Assembly: GCF_900163665.1 (NCBI RefSeq) | Contig: NZ_FUIA01000016.1 | Span: 248,001-312,000, forward strand | Direction of reading: 5' to 3' | DNA: 64,000 nt | Source of the DNA: Frigoribacterium sp. JB110 | Lineage (GTDB): Bacteria; Actinomycetota; Actinomycetes; Actinomycetales; Microbacteriaceae | Shown here: positions 41,535 through 51,094 of the stretch, in pieces | How the letters are laid out: each line of letters opens with the position of its first letter | How positions within the stretch are numbered: position 1 is the first letter of the stretch | Notes under the pieces: model-generated | Databases searched by the model: none | What the model was told of the DNA's origin: nothing | Seen by the model: the letters and a program-made list of their open reading frames with translations, nothing else | Position numbers and translations under genes: made by a program

Positions 41535-42573
41535 GTTCGAGTTCCTGGAGGATCTGCGGGAGGGCGTCGTCGAGAGGCTGGTCGTCGCGGTCGGTCCAGG
41601 AGTCGCCCCAGAAGGTGACGCCTCTGTTGTCGATCCGGATGCCGAGGCGGCCTGTGGGGATGTAGTCCCATTTCGGGAGCGCGTATCCCCTGACGGCCCG
41701 GGCGAGTTCGCTCTTGGTGGCGACGTGTTCGACTTTCTCGGTGAGCTGGTAGATGCTCAGCCGGTACTCGTCGGGTCCGAGCGTGATCTTGATGTGTCCG
41801 GTGTTCTCCTCGGTGCGCTGCACGTACCCCCAACGGTCCTTCCGCGGCGCTGGAATCGCCACGACGGTGTACTCGCGGTGTCGCGCTTCCACAACGAGCG
41901 CTTCTACGAGGCGCAGGGCTCGGTTCTTCTCCGCCGCCCGGATGTCAAGATCGTCGCGGGTGCCGAGCGCCTTGATGACATCGGAGGGGCCGCGGAGAGC
42001 GCCCGGCACCGGAATCGGGTCCAGGGTGCGGGTACGCCACTCCGGCAACAGTTCGAGGGTGACGTGAGCGGTGCGGGTGGGGTAATCGCTGCTGACGGTG
42101 ACTTGCATGCCGTCGGGGATCTTCTTGAACCTGCCCGCGGTCAATGCGAGCTGCCGGTAGCGCTGCACCTGGCCGTACTCGACCTCGATTCGATGGTCCT
42201 CAGCGGCCGTGAGGGTGTTCATCATCGCGTCCGTCGGCCCCACCCGTGGCGGCTTTCGCGGCTTCCGCTCCGCCACTGCCTTCGACGCGGGAGCGGGCTT
42301 TGTTCTGGCTGTCGGTCTCGGACGTGGGGCGGACGTGGCGGCCGGGTCGTCATCGCTGGGCGGGTAGTCGCCGTGCTCGAGGTGATAGGCGCCGCCCGTC
42401 GTGAGCGTGGCTCGCCAGTTCTTGCCGTGGCCGGACACGTCGACGAGGCCGCGGTTGTGGAGAGCGCGGGCGACGATGCGGGGCCGGTAGTCCTCGTAGA
42501 CACCGTCGGGCGTGCCGTCACGAATCCAGGTGAGGATCTCCAGCTGTAGGTCGTTCAGAGGGATACGCGCCAT
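41535..42573 (-). pseudogene. Unknown mobile-element-associated gene, 3' end removed by IS3
   Basis: About 346 native residues remain, starting MARIPLNDLQLEILTWIRDG; the N-terminal 65 residues look like a winged-helix fold (PRIVARALHNRGLVDVSGHG), followed by a Pro/Lys/Arg-rich linker and an alpha/beta region (YPTRTAHVTLELLPEWRTRT). At 41534 the frame runs into the IS3 terminal repeat (TRPGVSGELLTGV...) and stops at 41431. Function unknown. The ATG shares the tetranucleotide CATG with the start of the plus-strand recombinase fragment. Confidence 0.65.
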
Positions 42574-43636
42574 GCGTCAATCCCGCCAGCTCGTCGCGAT
42601 CGCCGCGTACGAGTCCGGGCACAAGTCCGACCGCGTCAAACGCGCCAACAAGCGCCTCGCGGAACAAGGCGCGTGGCACGGCCCTGCCCGGTACGGATAC
42701 GGACCCGGCGGGGTCCTGATCCCGGAGCAGGCGGCGGTGATCCGGCAGATGGCCGACCGGTTTCTCGCCGGCGAGTCCCTCCGCTCCATCACCGCCTGGC
42801 TGAACCGCTCCGGCATCCCGCCGCTGCGCGCGGGTTCCGGGACGTCGGGGCTGTGGCATTCGTACACGGTGCGCAGCGTGCTGTCCTCCGCTCGCATCTC
42901 CGGGCAGCGCGCCTACGCCCCCGACACCCGCGCGGACCCCGCAGGTGGGCGGGAGATCCTCGGCCCGGGTGATTGGGAACCGATCATCACCCCGGAGGAG
43001 ACCGCGCAGATCCGCGCGATCCTCGCCGACCCCACCCGCCGCCGCACCACTCCGGCCCGCCCGACCCTGTTGGGCGGGATCGCACGCTGCGGGAAGTGCG
43101 GCGCCGGGCTCACGATCGCCGGGAAGCTCTCCCCCACCGGCAACACCCAACGGTACACCTGCCAGAAGGATCCTTCCCGTCCGGAGCGCGGTGGGCTGAG
43201 CATCAACGCCGCCCACCTCGACGACTACATCACCGAACGCGTCCTGCACCGCCTGACCCGCCCGCGGCCGTCGTCGGACAAGGAGTCAACCTCGGCGCTC
43301 CTCGGACGAGTCGTGGAGATCAACACGCGCCTCGGGCAACTAGAGCAGGACCGTGCGGAGCGCTTCATCACATCGAGTGAGCATCGAGTAGCTCGCTTGG
43401 TCGCCGAAGATGCACTCCGCGAGACCGAACGACAACTCGTCGCCACCGAAGACGCGGTCGCCCTGTATGCGGCCCCGATCGGTAACCGGGAAGCGCTCAA
43501 GGACTGGTGGCATGCCCTCGATGTCACCGACCGACGAGCCGTGATCACCACCCTCATCACCCGGCTACGGATCGCCCCCGGGAAACCAGGCCGCAGCTTC
43601 GACCCGACGCGGGTGCTCATCACCTACCGCCCTTGA
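42572..43636 (+). pseudogene. Large serine recombinase, C-terminal part (catalytic domain missing)
   Basis: 354 residues beginning at the helix after the catalytic domain (LVAIAAYESGHKSDRVKRAN), then the Recombinase domain (GPARYGYGPGGVLIPEQ, SITAWLNRSGIPPL), zinc ribbon (CGKCGAGLTI ... YTCQK) and a coiled coil. The N-terminal resolvase domain with the serine nucleophile is absent; a separate N-terminal piece lies downstream at 43651. It is not catalytic as it stands. Confidence 0.8.
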
Positions 43637-43650
43637 CCCACCGCACACTC

Positions 43651-44220
43651 GTGGTCCGGTCTGGCGCTCTCGCGTCCGCGAGAAGCCGGGGGGCGCGGGC
43701 TGCGCCCACACCGGAGTACCTCATCACCACCACGACGGCCCTGATCTACCTGCGGATCTCCGCGAACCGCACCAGCGAACACGCCTCCATCGAGCAGCAA
43801 CGAGCCGACTGCACCGCACTCGCAGGCCAACTCGGCTACACGCGAGCGATCGAGTTCGTCGATGAAGCCATCTCCGCGTACCAGGACCGCGCCCGACCCG
43901 GATACCAGCAGCTACTCCATCAGATCCAAGAGTCCGAGGCGGGAACGGTGATCGTTTGGCATCTTGATCGCCTCTACCGCAAGCCGCGAGAACTCGAGCA
44001 GCTCCTCGACCTGCTCGACATCCACCCCATACGCGTCGAGTCCGCTCAGGGCGGGTCCTTCATCGTGACGATCCGGTCAGCTCTCGGGTGGCCGCTGTTC
44101 GTGAGCGGGCTGCTGGTGCTGCTCGCCGTCATCGTCCTCGTGACCGCAGCAAACCCATATCGGAGGGTCAGCGGCGACGCGGAACTACCCCGACACATCT
44201 TCCACCTCTCGCCCGAGTGA
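43651..44220 (+). pseudogene. Serine recombinase N-terminal catalytic piece with foreign tail
   Basis: From about residue 25 the protein shows the resolvase core: ALIYLRISANRTSEHASIEQ (catalytic Ser in RIS), DEAISAYQDRARPGYQQLL, and VIVWHLDRLYRKPRELEQLL. After VESAQGG at about 44055 it changes to an unrelated membrane-like tail (GWPLFVSGLLVLLAVIVLVT) ending at 44220. No canonical start codon is close to the domain; GTG 43651 is the nearest in frame. With the C-terminal piece at 42572 it makes a permuted pair. Confidence 0.6.
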
Positions 44221-44250
44221 TGGGACGAAGGAGCCACCGTCACGCTCGCA

Positions 44251-44526
44251 GTGCAACGGTGCCGCAAGAAGCAGTTCATCGCTGAGAACCGCTGGGGCAA
44301 GCGATCCCGGCTCGTCTACTTCTTCCCGCAGCGCCCGACGCGCCAGCAAGCGCTAGGGCAGACGCTCTCCGGTCGACGACGCCCCCGATATCTTTACGAG
44401 CTTGAAGTGCTGTCACCCTTCGACGCGGTGTACGAGCGCGTAGCCGCCAGAGCCACCACGGAGGACCTCACCGCGCGCGTGGTGCGCAGACAGCCCGCGC
44501 CCGCGTGGTCGCGGCGCCGTCTTTGA
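44251..44526 (+). CDS. Hypothetical protein, possible fragment
   Basis: 91 residues, Arg-rich (KKQFIAENRWGKRSRLVYFF, GRRRPRYLYELEVLSPFDAV). GTG start without a close ribosome site. It lies between recombinase debris and an MFS pseudogene, and may be the C-terminus of a lost gene. No family recognised. Confidence 0.35.
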   Translation: MQRCRKKQFIAENRWGKRSRLVYFFPQRPTRQQALGQTLSGRRRPRYLYELEVLSPFDAVYERVAARATTEDLTARVVRRQPAPAWSRRRL

Positions 44527-44547
44527 CACGTAGGTGTCAATTGACTC

Positions 44548-45257
44548 TCACGACAGCGCCCCAAATCCTGCATCGAAGGGCTTGGGGTTGCGCTCCCCAG
44601 GTTCGCGGTCGACGCTGCCGACGGCGTCCAGTGCCTCGCCGAGTCGGGTGCGGTCCTCGCCACGGAGTGTGATGAGCCGCCACGTCGGCATTCGCGAACC
44701 ATCCGAAGAACCTGTCGGCGCCGGCCGCGTCGAGAAAGATGTTGGCCCCGGGCCGAACTGGTTCGCAGTTCGCCCTTGGGTATGGTCCTCCCTTGGACGT
44801 CCTTGGAGGCGATCGAGCACAGGCACCGCCCCAGCGCGAACGCCGCCAGCCCGACCAGGATCACGACCCCGGCGACCAGGCCCTGCCCGAGCGCGGCGGT
44901 TCCGGCGATCACTCCCGCCGAAGCGGCCTGCACCAGAGCGCCGGAGATGAACACCCACTTGCGGAACCGCACACGGACGATGAGTGGCGTGAGGAACGCC
45001 TGCGGGAGCATCGAGAGCGACTCGCGGATCGGCACCAGTAGGCCCGTCAGCGCCACGGGAACGCCGAGGGCGTTGAACAGCCACGGCAGCACGGTCGAGG
45101 CGTTGACGATCTGATCGCCCGAGGACTGGAGCGCGTTGGCGGCCACCAGTCGAAGTCCATTGGGCGCGAGATTGCGTCGCACCTCAGGATCGAGCTCCTG
45201 CTCGGCCCGCTTGTCCCGGTGCAACACCGCCGAGTAGATCCGCTCCCCAGCGCTCAT
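44548..45257 (-). pseudogene. MFS transporter, N-terminal part only, then degenerate
   Basis: Start ATG 45257 (MSAGERIYSAVLHRDKRAEQ) and about 150 good residues with helices VPVALTGLLVPIRESLSMLP, KWVFISGALVQAASAGVIAG and LVAGVVILVGLAAFALGRCL, then SIASKDVQGRTIPKGE, a typical MFS loop. After about 44800 the frame is lost; a high-GC3 stretch in another frame (ending ...PFDAGFGALS at 44548) may belong to a different gene. It is about one third of a normal MFS protein. Confidence 0.7.
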
Positions 45258-45395
45258 ACCCGGGAATCTAGACCGCGCCCGCGACATCCGCGAGACCTCT
45301 GTTCGACGCTCGCGTCTGCGCGCGGAACTCCATCCGTTATGCCCCGTGTGCGCATAGTCCCACGACACGTCGGGCGGGCTGGTAGCGTGTAGCGC

Positions 45396-47177
45396 ATGGC
45401 CGCCGCGCAGCGCATGCCTCTGACGCCGTTCGTCGACGTTCTGCCGTTGCCCGAGCGCCTGCTCGCGCGCGATCACAACGGCCGTCTGACGGTGCGGATC
45501 CGTACCGGCTCACACAGCTTCCATCGCGATCTGCCCCGGTCGCGTGTGTGGGGCTACGACGGCACGCTCCCAGGCCCGACGATCGAGGCTGAGCGCGGCC
45601 ACCCGGTCCGCGTCGAGTGGCGCAACGAGCTTGACGGCGGGCTGCCCGTCATCGTAACGATGGCCGGCGACGAGGTCGACGCCGACGGTGTGCCTGTGCA
45701 GTGCAGTCCCGGTCTGAGCGGCGGCACGCCGGACCCGCACGCCGCGGCGCTGACGGGACACTCGGTCGTGCACCTGCACGGTGGCCTGACACCGGCCGTG
45801 TACGACGGCTGGACCGAGAACCTCTTCGCACCCGGCCAGCTCGCCGTATTTGACTACCCGATGGACCAACGCGCGACGCTGCTCTGGTACCACGACCACG
45901 TGATGGGCGTCACTCGGTTCGACGTATACGCCGGGCTGGCGGGACTGTGGATCATCCGCGACCAGCGCGAACGTGACCTCGGGCTGCCCGAGGGACCACC
46001 GTACGAGGTGCCGCTGCTGCTGCAGGACCGTAACTTCGGACTCGACGAGGGCGGTCGGCTGACCGGCCAGCTGGTGCACAAGACCGACCCTGGGGTGATG
46101 GAGGCCTTCGCGCCGTTCACGGTCGTCAACGGCAAAGTCTGGCCTATCCTCGACGTCCAGCCCGCCACGTACCGCTTCCGCGTGCTCAACGGCTCCAACG
46201 CCCGCACCTTCCGGCTCGTGCTGCTGCGAGACGGCGTGCCCGAATTCGATCGCATCACTCAGATCGGCACCGACTCGGGCCTACTCCGCGAGCCCGTCGC
46301 GCTGCCACCCGACGGGCTGGTCCTCGCCTCAGCCGAGCGCGCCGACCTGCTCGTCGACTTCTCGGACCTTCAACCGGGCACCGAGCTCACGCTCTACAAC
46401 ACCGCCGGCGCTCCGTTCGATGGCGCGCCCTTTCCCGCCGCTGATGCCGCCGATGCCGCGGATCTCGACGCGCTGCTGCCGTACCCCCAGGTCATGCGTT
46501 TCCGTGTCGTCCCGGGCCCGGTCGCGCACCGTCCGGTGCCCCGCGAACTGGCGACCGACTTCGCCCTGCCAAAACCCGAGGAGCTGGACGCGGCGCCGCG
46601 GCGTGCCATCGCGCTTGTCGAGCGCGAGTTCGAGGACGTACCCAACATGCTGACCATGCGTGAGCTCGCCGTTGTCGACGACGAGGACGAGACGACCGGT
46701 CCGCTGATCACCCTCACCGACGGCGACCACACGACGCGCTACCGCGCGGTTGCCGCCCACTTCGAGGACACCGCCACGTTCTTCCCGATGCTCGGCCAGT
46801 ACGAGATCTGGCAGCTCATCAACCTCACCGATGACACGCACCCCATCCACATCCACCTCGATCCCTTCCAGGTCCTCGCGCGCCGGCCCATCGGCTGGGA
46901 GATCCCCGACGACGGCATCGGCGATCTCGACCTCAGCGCGCGGATCACTCTCGGTCGCGACCCCGACGACGAGCTCGACCACGTCATCGACGCCAACGAG
47001 CGCGGGCTCAAAGACACAGTCCGCGTCAACCCCCACGAAATCGTCGAGATCGCCGTCCGGTTCCACGCCTACAGCGGCCGCTACATGTACCACTGCCACA
47101 TCCTCGAGCACGAGGATCGCGATATGATGCGGCCCTTTGTGACCATGCCTCCCGAACTCATGCCGTTCATGGCGTGA
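45396..47177 (+). CDS. Multicopper oxidase (CotA/bilirubin-oxidase-like)
   Basis: 593 residues with three cupredoxin domains. Copper ligands: VVHLHGG (~125-130), WYHDHVMG (~164-171), HPIHIHLDPFQVL and YHCHILEHEDRDMM near the C-terminus, the last with the T1 Met. No signal peptide, so probably cytoplasmic, as in CotA/phenoxazinone-synthase-like enzymes; it oxidises phenols, bilirubin-like compounds or Mn/Cu with O2 reduction. -10-like TAGCGT 7 nt before ATG. Terminator-like hairpin at 47178-47202. Intact cargo of the island. Confidence 0.92.
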   Translation: MAAAQRMPLTPFVDVLPLPERLLARDHNGRLTVRIRTGSHSFHRDLPRSRVWGYDGTLPGPTIEAERGHPVRVEWRNELDGGLPVIVTMAGDEVDADGVPVQCSPGLSGGTPDPHAAALTGHSVVHLHGGLTPAVYDGWTENLFAPGQLAVFDYPMDQRATLLWYHDHVMGVTRFDVYAGLAGLWIIRDQRERDLGLPEGPPYEVPLLLQDRNFGLDEGGRLTGQLVHKTDPGVMEAFAPFTVVNGKVWPILDVQPATYRFRVLNGSNARTFRLVLLRDGVPEFDRITQIGTDSGLLREPVALPPDGLVLASAERADLLVDFSDLQPGTELTLYNTAGAPFDGAPFPAADAADAADLDALLPYPQVMRFRVVPGPVAHRPVPRELATDFALPKPEELDAAPRRAIALVEREFEDVPNMLTMRELAVVDDEDETTGPLITLTDGDHTTRYRAVAAHFEDTATFFPMLGQYEIWQLINLTDDTHPIHIHLDPFQVLARRPIGWEIPDDGIGDLDLSARITLGRDPDDELDHVIDANERGLKDTVRVNPHEIVEIAVRFHAYSGRYMYHCHILEHEDRDMMRPFVTMPPELMPFMA

Positions 47178-47202
47178 CCCTGGCACGTCAGGAGCGCCAG
47201 GG
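47178..47202 (+). terminator. Hairpin after the multicopper oxidase gene
   Basis: CCCTGGC / GCGCCAGGG arms with a 9-nt loop immediately after the stop codon; no U-tract. Confidence 0.4.
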
Positions 47203-47335
47203 AATACAAATCGATTCGCCATGTTGAAGTGGGAGACGGGCAGCCACTTCTGCTGGCCCTGCACTGTACGACGCGCCAGGCCCGCGAACATCGAATCTGC
47301 TGGGCGCCCGTTCGCGTTTGAGAAGGAGTATGAGA

Positions 47336-48121
47336 ATGGCTATTCAGGATAAGGTCGCATTGGTCACCGGAGCCGGGCAGGGGATCGGGCGCGGCATCGC
47401 GCTTCGTCTCGCCGCCGACGGTTTTGACATCGCCGTCGCGGACATCGAGCCGCAGCGCGAGAAGGGTGATTCGGTCGTCGCCGAGATCGAGCAGCTGGGC
47501 CGAAAAGCGGTCTTCGTCGCTGCGGACGTGTCGAAGCGCGACCAGGTCGTTGCCGCTGTCGACGCAGCCGCCGAACAGCTCGGCGGGTTCGATGTGATCG
47601 TCAACAACGCCGGCATCGCCCAGATCAAGCCCGTACTCGAGATCACCGCCGAAGAGCTCGATCAGATCTTCCGGATCAACGTCGACAGCGTGGTCTGGGG
47701 CATCCAGGCGGCCGCAGCGAAGTTCGAACAGCTCGGTCACGGTGGAAAGATCATCTCCGCGGCATCCATCGCGTCGATCCAGGGGTTCCCCATCCTCAGC
47801 GCGTATTCGGCCTCGAAGTTCGCCGTTCGCGGCTTCACCCAGGCGGCCGCGCAGGAGCTCGCTCCGAAGGGCATCACGGTGAACGCTTACGCGCCCGGCA
47901 TCGTCGGCACCGGCATGTGGGAACTCATCGACGCCGAGCTCAGCAAGATCAACGGCAAGCCACTCGGCCAGAACCTCAAGGAAAACGTGGAGGGCATCGC
48001 GCTCGGCCGCATCGAGACCCCCGAGGACGTCGCGAAGGTCGTGTCGTTCTTCGCCGGCCCCGACTCGGACTACGTCACCGGCCAGGTGCTTCTCGTCGAC
48101 GGCGGCATGCTTTACAACTGA
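47336..48121 (+). CDS. butA: (S)-acetoin-forming diacetyl reductase / 2,3-butanediol dehydrogenase (SDR)
   Basis: 261 residues, classical SDR. NAD motif TGAGQGIGRGIALRL at 11-25, NNAG at 90-93, catalytic Ser144, Tyr157 and Lys161 (SAYSASKFAVRG). HGGKIISAASIASIQGFPIL and the C-terminal VTGQVLLVDGGMLYN closely match BudC/ButA acetoin reductases. It interconverts diacetyl, acetoin and 2,3-butanediol with NADH. AAGGAG ribosome site 7 nt before ATG 47336. It ends with a strong terminator at 48270. Confidence 0.9.
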   Translation: MAIQDKVALVTGAGQGIGRGIALRLAADGFDIAVADIEPQREKGDSVVAEIEQLGRKAVFVAADVSKRDQVVAAVDAAAEQLGGFDVIVNNAGIAQIKPVLEITAEELDQIFRINVDSVVWGIQAAAAKFEQLGHGGKIISAASIASIQGFPILSAYSASKFAVRGFTQAAAQELAPKGITVNAYAPGIVGTGMWELIDAELSKINGKPLGQNLKENVEGIALGRIETPEDVAKVVSFFAGPDSDYVTGQVLLVDGGMLYN

Positions 48122-48269
48122 GTCATCACTGACCGTCTCACCACCCGCCGCGCGTCGGCGTGTGACCCTCCCGGACGCCCTCCGGTATCGGCAGCTCAGC
48201 CCGCAGACCGAGCAGTCGGAAAGGCCTCGTGAAGATCAGACGAAGTCACGACCGGATCGTACTCACCTG

Positions 48270-48302
48270 CCCCTCGACGCGACCTGCGTCGGGGGGCTTT
48301 TT
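48270..48302 (+). terminator. Rho-independent terminator after the acetoin reductase gene
   Basis: CCCCTCGACGC / GCGTCGGGGGG stem, loop GACCT, followed by CTTTTTC. It lies 149 bp after the stop; no gene between. Confidence 0.75.
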
Positions 48303-48354
48303 CGCGCCCACAAATCGGCGCCCAGTGGTGCAGCCACCTCGATACGCCTGTACT

Positions 48355-49051
48355 GAATTACATATCGAACGCGTCAGCCGCAACCTCCGCGAGCTCGAGG
48401 TCAGGGCGCGCACGCACGTCCGGCGGGTTCTGCCTGCCGGGACGCTCACCGCGCGTCGAGGGCTCCCGGCGAATGTGGTGTTCGCAGCCGCCTTGTCCAT
48501 GGCGTTCTTCACCGCAGACCTGTTCATTCCGCTCGCCCTTACCAGCGTGCAAGGGATCAGCGCTACACTCGCCGGGATCGTCCTGACCGCAGGCATCATC
48601 GGGTGGACCGCCGGCGCCTATGCCCCCGCCCGGCTCCTGAAGTGGGGCATGACCAAGGGGGGGCATCGCGCGCCTCGGAGCGATTCTCGTCATCGCGGGT
48701 TTGACGGTGATCGGTGCCGTGATCCTCACCACCGTCCCCGTCCCCGTCGCCGCCGTGGGCTGGATCATCGCCGGGCTCGGCGCCGGTCTCGGTTTCACGA
48801 TCAACTCCATCGCCGTCCTCGATGATGCCGCTGGCACGGTCGGGCGCGCCTCATCGCAGATGGAGCTCGGCAACCAGGCCGGCATCGCCATCGGCACCGG
48901 GCTCGCCGGTGCCCTGGTCGCCACCATGGGCGCCACTGCAGCCGGACTAAGCGGCGTCCTCGTCGTCGCTGGGGCCGGCGTCGTACTCGCTCTCCTCGCC
49001 TCCACGAGGTTCGCCGAAACCCACCCACCCTTGACTCCCCCCGAAAGATGA
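48355..49051 (+). pseudogene. MFS transporter, C-terminal half, with G-tract frameshift
   Basis: Coding similarity starts near LRELEVRARTHVRRVLPAGT and continues FAAALSMAFFTADLFIPLAL to MTKGG at 48663. There a run of seven G shifts the frame; removing one G restores GIARLGAILVIAGLTVIGAV, which continues in the frame ending at 49051 (...LLASTRFAETHPPLTPPER). The first six helices of the transporter are missing, so the gene was already truncated at 5'. Confidence 0.75.
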
Positions 49052-49093
49052 TGCTGACTTGGACTCGAAGTCCGAGCACGAAAGGAGAACACA

Positions 49094-49573
49094 ATGACCA
49101 TCAACGACATCGGGCCCCGCCCGAACGCGTTCGACATCGAAGAGGCCACCCGGCGGAACGAGAACTACCGCAGCGTCGCGTGGACCGGGAAGTATTTGCA
49201 GGTCACGCTGATGTCTATCCCGGTCGGGGAGTCCATCGGCCTGGAGGTCCACCAGAACACCGATCAGTTCCTGCGCCTCGATGCCGGACAGGGCAGGGCC
49301 GTCATGGGCCCGGCCAAGGACCGGCTCGACTTCGAGCAAAACGTCTCGGATGGGTGGTCTGTCCAGGTCCCCGCCGGCACCTGGCATGACGTGATCAACA
49401 CTGGCGACGAACCGCTGCGCCTCTACGCGATTTATGCCCCGGTGCACCACGCACCTGGCATCACCCAGAGAACCAGCGACAAGGCAGAACAAGACGAAGC
49501 GACCGGTAAGGACGAGCCTCCCGCATGGACCGTCCAGCCCGAGGACAGCGCGCCGGACGAGCACGCCAACTGA
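49094..49573 (+). CDS. Cupin-domain protein
   Basis: 159 residues. Single cupin (about 30-120): IPVGESIGLEVHQNTDQFLR is motif 1 with metal-binding His, and VQVPAGTWHDVINTGDEPLR is motif 2 with His. The C-terminal 35 residues are acidic and disordered. AAAGGAGA ribosome site precedes ATG 49094. These small cytoplasmic cupins bind metals or sugars; function unknown. Confidence 0.88.
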   Translation: MTINDIGPRPNAFDIEEATRRNENYRSVAWTGKYLQVTLMSIPVGESIGLEVHQNTDQFLRLDAGQGRAVMGPAKDRLDFEQNVSDGWSVQVPAGTWHDVINTGDEPLRLYAIYAPVHHAPGITQRTSDKAEQDEATGKDEPPAWTVQPEDSAPDEHAN

Positions 49574-49839
49574 CGTCTACTTGTGTCACCGCTCCGTAAG
49601 GATGTTGCGGACGAGGATCGTCTTGGTCCACCCCGGGCAGCGCGCCACGCTCCCGCCCCTCACGCTGGTAGGTCTGACGATCACGGATGTCGAGGACCTC
49701 GACTGGGCCTCGTGTCAGAGTGTCGGCAAGGCCGCATGGTTCCTCGGGCAGGCCAACACTGTGCCCTGTCTGCGACACCGTGCGATCACAGAACGCCGCC
49801 ACAAAGCGTCAAACTCCACATGGGCCGCCCCCGTTGTTA
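49574..49839. other. 266-bp gap without a convincing gene
   Basis: Between the cupin gene and the second IS3 element. Six-frame readings are short and lack conserved motifs. It may be degraded mobile DNA. Confidence 0.4.
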
Positions 49840-50655
49840 GGTCCGGTCTCTGTGTGAGTCGTCGGGTTCCATTTCGTGGGTGCAGTGGCGAGCATAGTCG
49901 GCCGGGGTGAGGTAGCCCAGCGCCGAGTGGCGTCGCACGGTGTTGTACTCGACCTTCCAGTCGCCGATGACGACCTGGGCGTGCAGCAGTGAGTAGAAGC
50001 TGTTGATGTTCAAGCACTCGTCGCGCAGGCGGGAGTTGAACGACTCGACGTAGCCGTTGAGCCACGGCGAGCCGGGCGGGATGTACGACAAGCCGGTGCG
50101 GGTGCCGGCCCAGTCGGCGATCGCCTGGCTGATGAACTCGGGCCCGTTGTCGCTTCTGAGGACCGCGGGCGGGCCGTGCAGCTTGACGAGGTCGTCGAGA
50201 TGGTCGGTGAGACGGTCGGCGGTGATGGAGCGTTCCACGAGCCCGCCGAGGCAGACCCGGGTGTGCTCGTCCACGATCGACGCGATCTTGATCAGACGCC
50301 CGGCCTCGTCGACGTCGAACTGGAAGTCGATGACCCACACCACGTTCGGGGCGCACGCCTTGGGGGCGTCCGCGGTCGAGGAGCCGATGCGCTTACGGCG
50401 ACGTCGCTGGGGCACGCGTAGGCCTTCCTCGCGCCATAGCCGCTGGATCTTCTTGTGGTTGACCTGCCAGCCCTCGCCGCGGGCGTCGTGGTACGCGCGC
50501 CGGTAGCCCCAGCGGGGGTGCTTCTTCGCGTAACCGCGCAGCCATTCACGCAAGGCGGCGTCGGGGTCGGCGACGGTAGCGGCCTTGAGGGTGCGCCGGT
50601 AGGCGGACCTGGATAGCCCGGTCAGCCGGCACGCCATCCGCTCGCTCACCCGCAT
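49837..50655 (-). CDS. IS3-family transposase OrfB (second element)
   Basis: 272 residues from ATG 50655; the active protein is probably an OrfAB fusion by -1 frameshift near the OrfA stop at 50700. Catalytic: VVWVIDFQFDVD (D), LRSDNGPEF (D), YVESFNSRLRDECLN (E). HTH_21 region YAKKHPRWGYRRAY. C-terminus LGYLTPADYARHCTHEMEPD. A related C-terminal piece lies at 53453-53611. Confidence 0.92.
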   Translation of the reverse strand: MRVSERMACRLTGLSRSAYRRTLKAATVADPDAALREWLRGYAKKHPRWGYRRAYHDARGEGWQVNHKKIQRLWREEGLRVPQRRRRKRIGSSTADAPKACAPNVVWVIDFQFDVDEAGRLIKIASIVDEHTRVCLGGLVERSITADRLTDHLDDLVKLHGPPAVLRSDNGPEFISQAIADWAGTRTGLSYIPPGSPWLNGYVESFNSRLRDECLNINSFYSLLHAQVVIGDWKVEYNTVRRHSALGYLTPADYARHCTHEMEPDDSHRDRT

Positions 50656-51047
50656 CTTCGCGATGAGGTGAGCGACGGCGGCGCGCCTCCTGCCCGGGCC
50701 TAGAAGTTTCCCTCTGCCAGCTCCTTCAGCGCCGCCTTCTCCAGCTCTGCTTCAGCGAGCAGACGCTTGAGGGTGGCGTTCTGCTTCTCGAGCTCGTTGA
50801 GGCGCTTGGCGTCGTCGGCCTTGAGCCCGCCGTACTGGTTGCGCCACCGGTAGTACGTCTGTTCCGACACGCCCAGCTCGCGGCACACCGCCGCGACGTC
50901 CGCGCCATCGGCCAGCATCCGGTCGGCCTGTCCGAGCTTGCGCACGACCTGCTCAGGCGTGTGCCGCTTCCTCGTGTTCGTCATGATGAGACCAGTCCTC
51001 CTGCCCGCAGCAGCGAGCATCAAGACGACTCACACAACGACTGGACC
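49840..51047 (-). mobile_element. IS3-family element (complete), second type
   Basis: 1208 bp with ~24-bp imperfect terminal repeats (GGTCCGGTCTCTGTGTGAGT / GGTCCAGTCGTTGTGTGAGT). OrfA and OrfB on the minus strand. No clear target duplication. The OrfB stop codon (TAA, 49837-49839) lies just outside the terminal repeat, so flanking DNA supplies it. It is distinct from the IS3 element at 40192. Confidence 0.85.
50700..50984 (-). CDS. IS3-family transposase OrfA (second element)
   Basis: 94 residues: MTNTRKRHTPEQVVRKLGQA, HTH ELGVSEQTYYRWRNQYGGLK and leucine-zipper RLNELEKQNATLKRLLAEAE. Start ATG 50984 rather than the upstream in-frame ATG at 51023. Confidence 0.92.
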   Translation of the reverse strand: MTNTRKRHTPEQVVRKLGQADRMLADGADVAAVCRELGVSEQTYYRWRNQYGGLKADDAKRLNELEKQNATLKRLLAEAELEKAALKELAEGNF

Positions 51048-51094
51048 TACATCACGGGGTCAGCCCAATCGCCCACGGTCATCGTGTCGGTCGA

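Noticed and set aside
45396..49573. Reading the multicopper oxidase, acetoin reductase and cupin as one pathway
   Set aside because: They have separate promoters and terminators, and an MFS pseudogene lies between; common function cannot be supported.
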